From positions 186,001 through 250,000 of the forward strand of contig OZ237764.1 in NCBI GenBank assembly GCA_965178125.1: 64,000 nt of DNA. The letters run 5' to 3'. The notes under the pieces were generated by a model. The model was not told where the DNA came from, ran no database searches, and saw nothing but the letters and a program-made list of their open reading frames with translations. The translations under genes were made by a program, and so were the position numbers. This DNA is from Bilabrum cf. latius (lineage: Eukaryota; Bigyra: Bicosoecida; Bigyra; Bicosoecida). This document shows positions 1-10,960 of this stretch, piece after piece (position 1 is the first letter of the stretch; every line of letters starts with the position of its first letter).

Positions 1-677
1 ATCACCGGTGCTCCCCAGAGTGGGGGCACCCCATTGCTGCCCGTCGCATCTTGGCCTGAATTTCCACCCGTCGCCGCGCTCGCCGACGAACTGCTGCATG
101 TCGGCTTCGGCATCGCATGGATCAGCATGTTGGGCAACAGAGCATCGAACATTTCGTCGAGGAAGGGGATCGTCCACGGTGCCACCCGGGCATAGCCGAA
201 CAGGGCCGCACGTGCTGCCCACGCTGCCTGCTGTGGCGTTACACCACTCTGTAGTGGTTGCTGCAGGCATTTCCAGAGCTCACCATGGTCCTCGGGCATC
301 AGATCGTCCTTTGAGAACCCTGCTGCCGCTTCCAGAGCGCCACGCAGGCCCGATTCCACGTCTGGCGTCGTGGTCGGTTTGAACACGCCCATAACGGCAG
401 CCCCTGCGCCCAGGGAAGCGACCGGCGTGTGGCCGCGTACGCAGCTGCCCAACAGAGCCCGCTGCGCATCTGCCCCTTCTTTGTTTAGCATGTTCACAGC
501 CTCGCGTACGACAGGCTCCGAGAAGCTCGACATGTGTTCAACAGCCATACCTTGAAACACATCGAAAACGCCACCCACAGCGTTCACCCTCCGCCTCACC
601 GTTGGGGCCATACGAGTGGTCATTCGCGCCACGATCGCCCGGCTTTGCTTCCATTGCGCACTCTGCTGGCTGAGCAT
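1..677 (-). CDS. Unknown protein, C-terminus cut by window edge
   Basis: The reverse strand is open without any stop from an ATG at 677 down to base 1, so the gene continues past the left edge. The product begins MLSQQSAQWKQSRAIVAR and continues as an ordinary globular-looking sequence rich in Ala and Met; the last part is Ser/Gly-rich. I recognise no family or motif. No in-frame TAG occurs in this piece. The reading frame is also open a few codons upstream of the ATG, next to a possible splice acceptor (ttcag near 687), so an upstream exon is possible and the start is uncertain. It lies head-to-tail with the downstream-numbered dioxygenase gene on the same strand, 192 bp apart. The forward-strand frame 8..382 looks like its shadow. 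Confidence 0.55.
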   Translation of the reverse strand, partial: MLSQQSAQWKQSRAIVARMTTRMAPTVRRRVNAVGGVFDVFQGMAVEHMSSFSEPVVREAVNMLNKEGADAQRALLGSCVRGHTPVASLGAGAAVMGVFKPTTTPDVESGLRGALEAAAGFSKDDLMPEDHGELWKCLQQPLQSGVTPQQAAWAARAALFGYARVAPWTIPFLDEMFDALLPNMLIHAMPKPTCSSSSASAATGGNSGQDATGSNGVPPLWGAPV

Positions 678-869
678 TATTTCCTTTATCTTCTTCTGAA
701 TTCCCCTAAGTGAGAGCGCTGGTCTCGCTCAGCTCGTACTCGGAATTGATCCGATCAGTATACCACTATCGGCCCAAACATCACTGTACATGGATGCTCT
801 GTATTCGTCAGTAGGGGTGCCATTGAATCACGGAGCGCCCTGATTCAAGGCCCCTGAAGCTCCTGGCAA

Positions 870-2063
870 TCACTCCACAGGCTCACCCCACGAACTATTG
901 TACGTCTCTGGTGTAAATCCGGCGAGCCCCCATTTCTCCTTCATGTCCTGCAACGTGGGCCCCCCCCCGTCTGCGGCACCAGACTTCTCCTCCTTTTCCC
1001 TCTCCTTCTCCTTGCCCCCTTCATCTGCAGCAGCGTCGTCGGTCGCCCGCATGCCAGCTGCCTGGCGACTATCCACGTCCTCTGCCCCCGCCCCCACGTA
1101 CCTGGGATCCACCTCGTCCCCCTTTGGCTGCCACCTCACGTCGCAGCTGATCCTCACCTTGTCTGTCAGATTGGCAGTGGACATGTGCAGCGTGCGCATC
1201 CCGAACACAATCACGTCTCCCGCCCTGTAGTCCCCTGCTACCCACTGGCACTGGCACTGGCCCGCATCACCATCCGGACCCCCCGACGATGGCGAGGAGG
1301 TTGCAACCGCCTCGATCTCGGCGGGGTCCTCAGTAAACCACCCAGTGCCCTGCATCCCCTCCCTCTCCTGGTCCATCGAGCCGTATGTCTCCCGCAGCAG
1401 ACTCAGCCCCGCGCTCCTGTGCGACCCCTTGCACATGGCTAGACCCCCCATTTCAAGGGGCGTGTCCCCCATGGGGATCCAGGTGGTCAGCAACCTCGGG
1501 GAGCCTCGACTCATGTACACGTGGTCCATGTGCGCTCCGGTGAAGCGGCGGCGGGGCACGCCGCGGAGCCACTTGTAGTCAAACGTGAGCAAGTCGTCCG
1601 GCTTTTCCCCCAGCACCGTGGCCACCGCAGCCCGCAGGTCCTCATGCTCCACGCAGGCGAGCACGTCGGGCCTGGCAGTCTGGACCCCTTCCATGAACGG
1701 AACACACCCAACGCCGCACCTCGCCTAGAGCTGAGCGTCCTCCCGGCCAAAACTGTCACCAAAATCAAGTACATCGCCCTTGACTTTAAATTCTTCCAAC
1801 ACCGCCGATCTTGCGCGCAAAACGGCTTCGCGAGGAATCACACCACGCAAGAAAACGAAACCGTCCTCGCCAAAACGCTCGCGGAGGCTAGCACCAGAAG
1901 CGTCTTCTTCGAGCAGCAATGAGCTGTCTGGAATCTGTCCGAGCTTCGAGGAGGGGAAAAGGACCGTTCGCTTGCCGAGCTAAATATGGCGTTTTTTCAC
2001 GACGGCGGATCCATCGGGCTCCGGCACACGCAGGTCGCGACTTTTGCCAACCGCCGCAGCCAT
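870..2063 (-). CDS. Phytanoyl-CoA dioxygenase (PhyH) family protein
   Basis: Predicted 397-aa Fe(II)/2-oxoglutarate-dependent oxygenase of the PhyH family, which hydroxylates substrates such as branched acyl-CoAs; the true substrate cannot be read from sequence. The N-terminal part has the family opening (GEDGFVFLRGVIPREAV, near residue 60). The iron-binding triad is visible: HMD in TGAHMDHVYMSRG, and a distal His in GDVIVFGMRTLHMS followed by the 2-oxoglutarate Arg region KVRISCDVRWQP. The start is the ATG at 2063 (MAAAVGKSRDLRV), which keeps frame through two TAG codons (plus-strand 1980-1982 and 1725-1727) to a TGA at 870-872. With the standard code the gene would be split into three pieces. 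The C-terminal 60 residues are a charged Glu/Lys/Asp-rich extension. No intron is needed. Confidence 0.88.
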
Positions 2064-2237
2064 ACGGGAAGATGCCTATCAAACAATGTAATCAGTGGCG
2101 TATGCTGATATTTTTCAGACTTTGACGCGTAGTTTGTTGCGGTCGCATTTCCACTCATCACAGATGCTAGGAGCAGTCATTCTTGGCCTTTCTGGTCTAC
2201 AGGTGCCAACATGGCGCACGAGACCAGTCCGTCTTCC

Positions 2238-3223
2238 AGATGATCTTCAACACCAAGAACCGCAAGCAGCTGAAACGAACGTTCACCTCGTGGCTGTGCC
2301 CGTATATCCTACGGGACGCGACTGCACTGCTGAAGTCGAGCTCCAGCACGCACGCTGCCGGTATACTGCGCGAAGCAGAAACGATGCACCCGGTAGCGAC
2401 AGACGCCTGGGCAAAGTTTGACGAGGACTCTGTAGGCATGAAATACCTACAGAGCTGCATCGGTTTGGACAATTCCCGGATCCTCGGCCCTTCGGCCATG
2501 CCGGCGATAGCACGGAGCACCTGGCGAGGCCGAGACGGCCGCCTCATCCTACGATGGCTCACTGGGCGTTACCCTCGGGAAGGGACCATGCACCACAGAG
2601 GAGAACGCTCGGTACAGGCCGAGATGATGCGCGCGGAAGCCACGCACACGGACGTACCCTGGGCACCCACGGCAGTGGGGAGAGCACTATGGATGGAACA
2701 CGTCAAAACGGAGCAGGTGCTGACACAGGAACACCGAGGGGACGCAGACTCCTTGGAGCTCTCTATCGTCCAAGGCACCCTCGAACAACTCCAAGAACGG
2801 TGCCGACGTGCAATCCGACGCTTGTAGCAGAGGGCCAATGAGAGCTTCGGACGAGCCATTGAGGGGTTGTAGTCCTGCCAACTGTGCGTAGCTGAACAAC
2901 TCAGCTCGGGCAGCCCAACAGCCCGAGACCTTGCAATCCGAGCCCACCCGCTCGGACACATACTGAATCCCTCCGAGAACTAGTTCATCGGAGAGTGGAT
3001 GACAGGAACGCTGGGCCGTTGCGCCCTCAGCAAGGAGCTTCAGGTGCTAGAACGCATCTGGGCGAAGGGAACGGCAAGGCTAGCACGCTCCCGGATCTGG
3101 AGCAGGCAACAAGTCCTAGAGGCGGACTATATGGCGGTCTGGTGGCGAGAGGCTGAACGCCTCACGCCTCGCCAGGCCTTCCTCGCGCATGCTCCCTCAC
3201 TGCGGACGTTCGACTGGGTCTGA
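2238..3223 (+). CDS. Doubtful ORF, possible transposon remnant
   Basis: A frame open from about 2121 to a TGA at 3221-3223 if TAG is read as sense (TAGs at 2825, 2870 and near 2980). The first in-frame ATG is at 2238, in the middle of continuous open sequence (FQMIFNTKNRKQLKRTFTSW). The product is Arg- and Trp-rich with many basic helices and matches no family I know. Just after the stop the same frame gives PGDLNA, loosely like the GDxN motif of LINE-type endonucleases, which makes a decayed retroelement conceivable but unproven. Lack of a convincing start, and composition unlike neighbouring genes, make this the weakest gene call in the window. Confidence 0.3.
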
Positions 3224-3673
3224 CTCCCAGGAGATCTCAACGCGATGCGCTTAGGACACGGGTCCTAGGCATGTATCGGTCTTAACCAGACCAACTATTT
3301 CTTCAGAGGCCTTTTCAGGTCCTGACTGGCTCCGCCAACGCGGGTACAGCTGGGTCCCCTGTTAAGGTGCGCGTTACTTTGGTGGCAGTCCTCGGATTGT
3401 CTCTGGTATTGAATTGCGTGCGAAAACTCTATTTTCTCTCTCTCTCTCTCTGGTGAAAGCCTGGCCTATTTCCCTGTCTTTGCGCATGGACTAGCCTTGG
3501 AACTACCCACTTGAACTTGAAACTAGCTGCTATTAAGAGCTCCTATCGCCTGAAGTCTGCGTGTGCAACCATTCGTGGCGCTCGTGGTTGGATTGCGAAA
3601 CGTTCAGATAACCAGCTGAATCTTGTGTATAGATCTACATTTTGGCGCGAGTCAAATACAGTTTAGGATAGCC
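3224..3673 (+). other. Intergenic, with CT microsatellite
   Basis: I see no gene here. It contains a (CT)n tract at about 3435-3451 and the 5' flank of the long gene that starts at 3674. The pyrimidine tract could be part of a promoter or of a 5' leader intron; neither can be shown from sequence. Confidence 0.5.
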
Positions 3674-6600
3674 ATGGCTGGTACTAGTAGTGAGGCTACT
3701 TGCAGTCGAAACCAGGCTGCCACGAATGGGAGTGGCCAAGAACTAGACCAGCTGATGCGTTCCATTGCAGAGGCAGCTAGAGCGGCCAATATTGCAGCTC
3801 AACAAGGTTCTAGTAGCGATGAACACCTTGCGTCAATCAGTGCAGTGCAGGCTGCCCTGGAGCAGGCCAAGCAGCAGGCCGCCGCACTCGCAGCTGCCCA
3901 GCAACAGCAAGCTGCAGTCCGCACATCACCAAGCCCCCCTTACAGTTAGGATATGGTCCGACCGAATCCCGAACGGCTGGTGTCAAGGGGTGCCAGGACT
4001 TCGCCAGCAGCGAGAAGCCACACCTCTTGCTCGGCCGTCGATTCCGGCTCCGAGTCCACATCCTAGCGATCCCTCCGGATGCGCAGCACCCGCGGGGCCG
4101 AGTCTTACGCGAGCGTCGCCAGCGCCACCGGAGCCAGTTCCCTGGGGCGCCCAGTCAGGAGCAGGGGCGGCGCCTGGAGTGGTGGCGCACGGGCAGGAGG
4201 CAGTGGCAGCGAGGCGCCCTGCCCGTGGAGCCGGGAGACTGTTCCCTCAGAGGCCCTTGACGCTGCCAGTCGGGGTGCTGTGCGGCAGGATCGATCCGAC
4301 AGAGCGATGCATGCCGGAGGGCACGGATGGCGAGCCGCATCTGGCACGGACTCGATGGGTGCCAGCACGGCAGTGTCAGCTGGCCCTGACTTGAACCTGG
4401 AAGCGGCGGTGCGGGCGCTGGGCCCCGCCTCAGTGGCTGGGCTCAGCCCCAGCCCAAGGGTTGGACGTGGCAGTGAGCAGCCTAGAGCGCGGGGCGGGGA
4501 ACACATCCCTGCCCCCACCCCGGGGCGAAACCCAACGGACCCGACTCTCGCCGAAGGGCTGCAGCGTTTTGGATCTGGCAGCCTCTCTGGAATAGCTCAG
4601 GCTCTGGGCGACCGGAATCTGACGGAGGCCGGCTCTGAGTTGTCTGCTGGGCGGGGCACGTATCCGTTGAGCGCAACGGGAGAGATGGGGGATGGTGGTG
4701 TCAGCCAAATCGGGGGCATCAGGGGGCGAGAGAGCAGCGGTCAGGTGGAGGCGGAGAGGGAGAGAGAGCGGGGTGACAACAGCCCCGATCGGCGGGTGTC
4801 GTACGCGTGGACGGGGGTCTCTGAGCCCACGGGTGGCAGGTACAGACTGGAGGACGCCATCGAATCAGCGCTTGACGGGGCGAGCGACGGGGGTCGATCG
4901 GGACTGTCGGACCGGGGAGAGGTGCTGGGGCATGCGGTCGCAAGTGCGGATGGAATGGAGGAGGAGGAGGAGGAGGAGGACCACACGGGGCATGCGCAGG
5001 GGAGAAGAGGGCGACAGCCAGCCGACTCGAGGGCCGGGTCAGATGCAGGGAGCGGCGTGGATGTGGATGTGGACATGGGCGTGGATGTGGATGTGGATGT
5101 GGATGTGGCCGTGCTGGGTGCAGGCAGCGAGGGCGGCCACCCGGGCCCGGATAATGGGCTGGCGAACCAGCTGTCCATGCACATCAGGAGGCATAACAGG
5201 GGCGGGGCTGGGTCCAGCGGCATGCTTGCAGCGGACACTGCGCAGTCGGAGGGCGAGGAGGAGCAAGGAGACGACGAGGATGATGAGGACGGGGCGGAAG
5301 GCGCCAGTGCGGCGGAAGTTGCCTCCATCGCTGCTGCCTCCCTCCGCTCCGGTGCCTTGGCCACCCATGCCTGGGCCAGTTCTTCCTCCCTGCGAGATGC
5401 AGCCATGGCCATGGAGGGAGCGTCAAGGGGGGAGGAGGACAGGCCTGCTGGGAGTCACCCGCACCGCGAGCACGAAGCCACCGCAAGGGCGCGGCACAGA
5501 AAGGCGCCGCGCCGCCGCGCACTCACCGGGGGCGGTGCTTCTTCCACGGCAGCGGGTCAGACGCCTGCCACTGCTCGTGGCGGTGGGGGGCAGGTTCGGA
5601 GGGGCAAGCGTGCTAGGCTGCTGCGCGCTGGTATGGGGGCGCGGCCGACCGGCATGGGTGGGTCCGTGCGGCTGGAAGGCAGAGCTCGGTTGGCGGGTGG
5701 GCGGGGTGCCAGACAAGGAAAGGAACGCGCGGGCTACCAACGGGGATTCCGGTAGTCCCATCGACAGGATGCAGAGACGGGGGCGTGGGGGCCAGTGCTT
5801 CGGGCACGGAGTGCTGCTAACGCATCGCCGAGCACGAATGACGGCTCCGAGCAAGATCGCACAGACAGACAAAGAGATGAAGACAGCGCAGGTCGCAGAT
5901 CCAGGGCTCCATCATCGGACCTCCTTGTGCTGAGCGCGTCTGACCCAGACACGGATGAGGACACGATTGCAAGGAACACAACCGTGGACACTGAGTCGAG
6001 AGCCACTGGCAGGTCCTCCAGACTAGATCAAGGCACTGATGCTGCCAGCGTTCGGGCCCAGCGGGGAGGCGTGTCCCCATCTCGCTCGGAGGCTGCCAGC
6101 TCGGTGCATGCCACGCGCAGCACCATCCAAGGGTGGGTTGCTCCTCGGCGTCGAGGGCGAGGCAGCCATGTCTCCGTCACGCGGGCGAACTATACGAAGG
6201 GTCAGGATGATAGGCAGCACCAAGCTCCGTCATCGATTGCTGCAGCTGCCTCTGACGAATCGCCAAGCCACGGTGCCTCTTCAGAATCCGGCGTAACGCG
6301 CATGCTCTCGCTGGAAGGTTCTTCCATGCGCAGCGTAGCAGTTCATCGCGTACCAGCCAAGTCTTCTGCATCGTCTAAATTGAAGGCCGCACGACTTGGC
6401 TGGGGGTCTACCGTTGGCATCGGCCGAGTGCATCTCCCAGCAGCACATGACCCAGTTGCGATCGGCCAAGCGGTGAGTGGGCACCGTACAACGCACGCAG
6501 GTCGCGCATCAGTTGGCAGATCGGTTCGATCGGCGCATGCGTCGCGCGGGAGCCAAGGAAAGCCCACGGCCACCACGAGCCGTGGCGGGGCCCGCATTGC

Positions 6601-9600
6601 CAGAGCCCAGTCCGAGACGAACCTCGGCCTAGGACTGCCCTCTGCTTCCAGACAACCGGCGGAAAGTCCGGTAACAGCTATGGGTGCAAAACAAGACATA
6701 AACGGAGAAGCAGACTTGTCATAGGCTGGTGGAGATGGCTTGGAAAGCGATGGCAGTGGGGTGCCAGTCGGTGGCGGCGCTGCCCCAGCATCCCCGAGTG
6801 CCAGCGCATGGACGGGTGTGTCTGTCTCTCACCCCTTCGATGGCTCGAGCCAGGCAGGGCCAGCAGCAGAAGCAGGGACAGTGACAGGCGCAGTTCCCAG
6901 GTGGCACTGGCGGGAAGCCGGAAGTCGAGCACGAGGGGGCGGCGACCACCTGTGGCGCGCAACCAATCGATCCAAGAGCGGCACAGCAGGTGCCGGCGAC
7001 ATTCCTCCACTGCAGCTAAGCGATGAAGCATAGAGCACCTCTGGTATAGGCAGCAGCGCCATGCCCTCCTCCTTCCTGGAAGCGGCTCAAATGAGCTCTC
7101 GCAGCAGCGGCCGGCACTAGAGCAAGCATGATCCGAGACAGTCGTTCGAACGCACCGGGCGGCAATCCTCCGGTGCCCACGAGCTAATCCTCTCATCTGG
7201 GAGAATGGGTCATGCCTTGGGGCACTCTGCGAGGCCCGCCCGGCACGGCACGCCCGGGGCCCGTTCTAGCGCCTCTGTGATCGACAAGCCATCGCAGGAG
7301 CTCGTCAGGTCCAGTGCAGCGCGCCTCCACGAGCACAAGAGAAGCAAGGCCAAGACCGCCGGCGGTCGTGCGCCAGCTTCAAGACAGGCCGCCGCCTCTG
7401 ACGCCGCGGGTCTGCCTGTCGCGGCCGATGCTCGCGGCAGGAACGACCCAGCCCCGCTGTCGGCCAGGGAGGGCAGCGCGAGCGGGCTGCTCGTGCTCGG
7501 GCCCGGGCTGGAAATGGGCGCTGTCCCGGAGCACGACAACGATTCGCAGGCGGGCATGATCATCCCGCACTCGAGGGCCTCTCTCGGCCGTTCTGATTCC
7601 GAGTCCGATCGGCGCAGCAGTGGGGGTGACTCTGATGGAGATTTTAGCGATGAATTCGGGCGGCGTGGTCCGGGCGGGAGCCCCGGTGACGGTGTTGGCG
7701 GCATCAGGGACAGGATGGAATCTGGCAGCGGCGGGGCAGTCGGTAGTCCCATCCTGACGGCGCGGGGCCGGCGCATGGCATCGCCGCACGGGCCGGAGCA
7801 GCGGGGTCACATGGAGGGTACCCCCGGAGTGTTGTCCCCGGCGAGGGGGGCCGTCCGGTCGTCTGGCCTGCGCTCCGCAAGCGCTGTAGGCGAGGAGAGA
7901 TGGGGCTCCATGACAGCCGCGGGGGGCAGGCAGCGGAGAGAGGTCAGGGGCAGGCGGGTGTCCTGGGCCCAGCGCTCCGTGGGAGACGGGCGGGGGGATG
8001 ACATCGCGCGGCGCACCGCGGGTGTGAGATTCAAGGGCATGGAAGTCCAGACGCTCGGAGCCGATCGGTCCGAGCCCGTTGGTGGCGATGCAACTAGGTC
8101 TGGCCCTGGCCCCCGTGCCGAGGACGGCCAAGGGATCGACTTTGGCGACCTGTCTCCCCGGATGGATCTGGAGGCGCGCACCTCTGAGTGTGAGGAAGAG
8201 GAAGAGAACGATAGCAAGCAAGAGAAGGGTGGAGCTGAGATGCTCGAGGTCGGGCTGGGTGGTCTGCCCTCGGTCGGGGATAGGTCCGTGTCCTCGGCGG
8301 GGGGGTCTGGTAGACGTGCTGAACAAATGGGCTAGCGAGCTGCATCAGGCGGGAATCCGGGACACAGACGGAGCCGAACTCCGGAGCTGTCGATGCCAAC
8401 GGGTGTGCGCACGCCGGCGGGAGTGTACTCGAGCCGTGCTGGCAGTCCCGCCCCGGCTGGGCTGTTGCGGTCCCCGCTCTCCCGTACCAGCTCCGGTACG
8501 TTTCAGCAGCAGCACACTTTGCACGCGGCACACCCTACCAGGAGCACGAGCATGGACCACAGCGGGCTGGGTGCGGCCTCTCTGGCGGCGACACAGGCTC
8601 TCTCGGAGGGCGGCGAGGGCTCGTTGGACGGGGAGAGAGGGGGCGCGTATGGGGATGACGGGCCGAGGTCCGTGACGGACTCGCCCCCGCCCTCCACGGA
8701 GGCCTTGCAGACCGTCCATAGTGGTGACGCGGCTTCAGTGCCCTCGAGCGCGAGCGGTGTCGGAACCAGGCCGAGAAGAGGTGGAGCTACCGGAGGGCTG
8801 TCCTCCCCTGTCGGTATCCCCAGGGGCCTCCAGTCTCGGGAGGGAAGAGGGTCTCAAGCAGACACGCGGCAGGAGCAGGCCTCGCCCAGCCTGCGCTCCA
8901 TAGACATGTCCCGGAGTCCATTGGATGATGAAGGGCTTGGGCTCGGGCCCGGGCTGGGAACGGACGCTCAGCATAGAACTGCTGCAGCTAACCGGTATAT
9001 CTCGAATGGGGCGACTGGGAAGCTTGGGCATCATGAGTAGGAAGAGGGCGAGGGGCAGCAGTGGGAGCGATCCCATTCTCACTCCGAGTCCCAGTCCCAG
9101 TCGCATGTCACCCTCCCGCTGCCCTGGCGCACCCCCTCGGATGCAAGGTCGCGCTCCCGTATGGACCCTGAGGCAGCCGCCCACAGCATCGTGCTGGAGG
9201 AAGATGCCAGTGGTGGTGAGGCAGAAATGGAAATGCACCGCGGCGGCCATCGGTCTGGCGGTGCACAAAGAGGGGAACAAATAGGGGAACAACGCAGCGG
9301 CCTCCAGCACGCTGGCACAGCTGGCTATTCCGCGGCGGAGCACTCCACAGAGCCCACTGGAATGCTCGCACGGGGTGTCCGGGCCAGAGCTGGACCCTCT
9401 AGTCCCGAGAGCACCAGTAGCGGCAAGCACCGAATCGCGCAGCCCATGCTCACCCGACCCATCCGCGCTGCGTCACATGGAGATGCCGCGCCTTCCCGCA
9501 GGGCAGGCCGATGGCACAGCGAAGACTCCGAGTCCGAGGCCCTGCGGGAGAGCCCGTCGGATGGCGGCCTGGGAGTGGAGAAGAAGATAGAGCTGGGCGA

Positions 9601-10453
9601 GGTGGGCTGGGAAGGACAGGTCGGTGCGGCTGTTGGGACGCTGGGCACCAGCGGGGGCGTTGGTGGTGTGACGAGTGCGATCCGCTCGGGGGCCAATCTG
9701 GCCCGTCGGGCTGCTGGCTGGTGCGGGCATGGCTCGGGGCATGGGACGGGCATGCTGCATGGTCAGGGCAGAGGCAGAGGCCGGGGCCTGGTGTCGAGGG
9801 GCAGGTCAGTGTAGTCGCTGCCTGTGAGGCTCGATAGGGATCGGCTGGATGGAAGGGGCGGGGAGGGGCTCGGGAGGCCGGAATCGGAGTCAGACAACGG
9901 AAAGGGGGGGTTGCAGGTCGGAACTCCAGGCGAAAGGCCGGTCGTCAATGAGGCAATCGACGTGCGGGGGAGCCCAAGTAGACCGGAAGCAGGCAGGTCA
10001 CGGGGAGGCACGCAAGCGGGACTCAGCGCGTATGACGAGTCCACGGATGGACGGTGTGACGAGTGTGGGGACAGCACGTGGTCTGGTACGCTGCATAGCG
10101 GTCAAGGTGCGCTCCCGGGATCGAGACCCGGTGCAGAGAGGGCCGCCATGGGCCAGCCCGTGTTTCTGCCGAGCGGGGGCATGGCGAGAGTGGCGGGGGC
10201 AGGAGCAGAGACAGGTGGCGGAGATGGGGCTGGCAGACACGTCGCAGGTAGACTGCCCCAGCCGTGGGCCGCGCAGTACGAGGAGCAGGGGGTCACCGGT
10301 GGTGGGCCGGGCATGCCTCAGCCGCGCCAGCACCACCGTCACGGTGCCAGTGGGGCCATGGGCAGACTGAGCCGTGGGCTGGGAGTGGGCGCAGCTTCCG
10401 TGCAGGCCCTGCCCTCTGTGGCGGAGAGCACCGGAAGCAGCGTGCGCAGCTGA
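3674..10453 (+). CDS. Giant low-complexity protein of unknown function
   Basis: One uninterrupted exon of 6,780 nt coding for about 2,259 residues, from ATG 3674 (MAGTSSEATCSRNQAATNG) to TGA 10451-10453. Nine in-frame TAG codons are crossed (3947, 4064, 5753, 6722, 7031, 7118, 8333, 9038, 9812), with no TAA, TGA or frame change. The first 90 residues form an Ala/Gln-rich helical stretch (AQQQQ); the rest is intrinsically disordered: Gly, Ser, Arg, Glu and Pro rich, with acidic runs (EEEEEEED), a Val-Asp repeat from a GATGTG microsatellite near 5055, and scattered RGG/RGR patches. No catalytic domain, signal peptide or membrane span is visible. Composition resembles scaffold or RNA-binding disordered proteins, but function is unknown. 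It stands 507 bp upstream of the histidine kinase on the same strand. Confidence 0.72.
5055..5108 (+). repeat. GATGTG hexanucleotide microsatellite
   Basis: Imperfect GATGTG/GACATG repeat inside the giant gene at 3674-10453, coding for alternating Val-Asp. Length is a multiple of six, so unit changes keep frame. Confidence 0.85.
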
Positions 10454-10960
10454 ATCGCATGGGTTTCTTTCTTCGTGTTTCAACAACGATAGGCAACACA
10501 GGAGAATGATTGGGTTTTTAAAGGAGACCTGGTTGGGAATGGATGGTCACCGAGGGCCTGCAAGACTCTAGCAGCCTGCTCTCATCACAGGGCCCACTCG
10601 AGGGAAATCGCGAGCATGGATCCCAGTACAACTTGAAGAAGGAGTGGGTCCGAGCACGAACGGCTCATCGCGTTAGCGTGTCGTGCTGGCTGCTCTGGCG
10701 CAGCCTGAGTGCGACCGCCGCAATGTGACGTTGCTCTTGTCATCTGATTCTTGCGACCAACTGGCGCCACCCTTCATTCGGTGTTGTCGTCTGCAAATCA
10801 CGCCTGCAGGATGCCACCATAGGATTTCATGCAGCTTTCTGCTTGGGTTACTCCAATTCAATCAATAGTTTTTGTTGTTTTGGCAATCATTCAGACTCAG
10901 ATCGGTTTGCAAGGTGGCAACAGTGCTGGGCTACGCGTCTGTGGCACACGATGCGCACGT
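10454..10960 (+). other. Intergenic or 5' region of the histidine kinase
   Basis: No independent gene seen. The last 150 bp (from an ATG at 10811, and another at 10829) are in frame with the histidine kinase start at 10961 and would add a hydrophobic stretch (SIVFVVLAIIQTQIG), so part of this interval may be coding. Confidence 0.45.

Noticed and set aside
3221-3300. LINE-type endonuclease motif (PGDLNA) after the ORF at 2238-3223
   Set aside because: It follows a TGA, is a short match, and no reverse transcriptase or other endonuclease motif is seen nearby.
4692-5933. 413-aa forward frame, Arg/Trp-rich
   Set aside because: It is a shifted reading of the GC-rich giant gene; the gene's own frame runs 6.8 kb without TAA or TGA.
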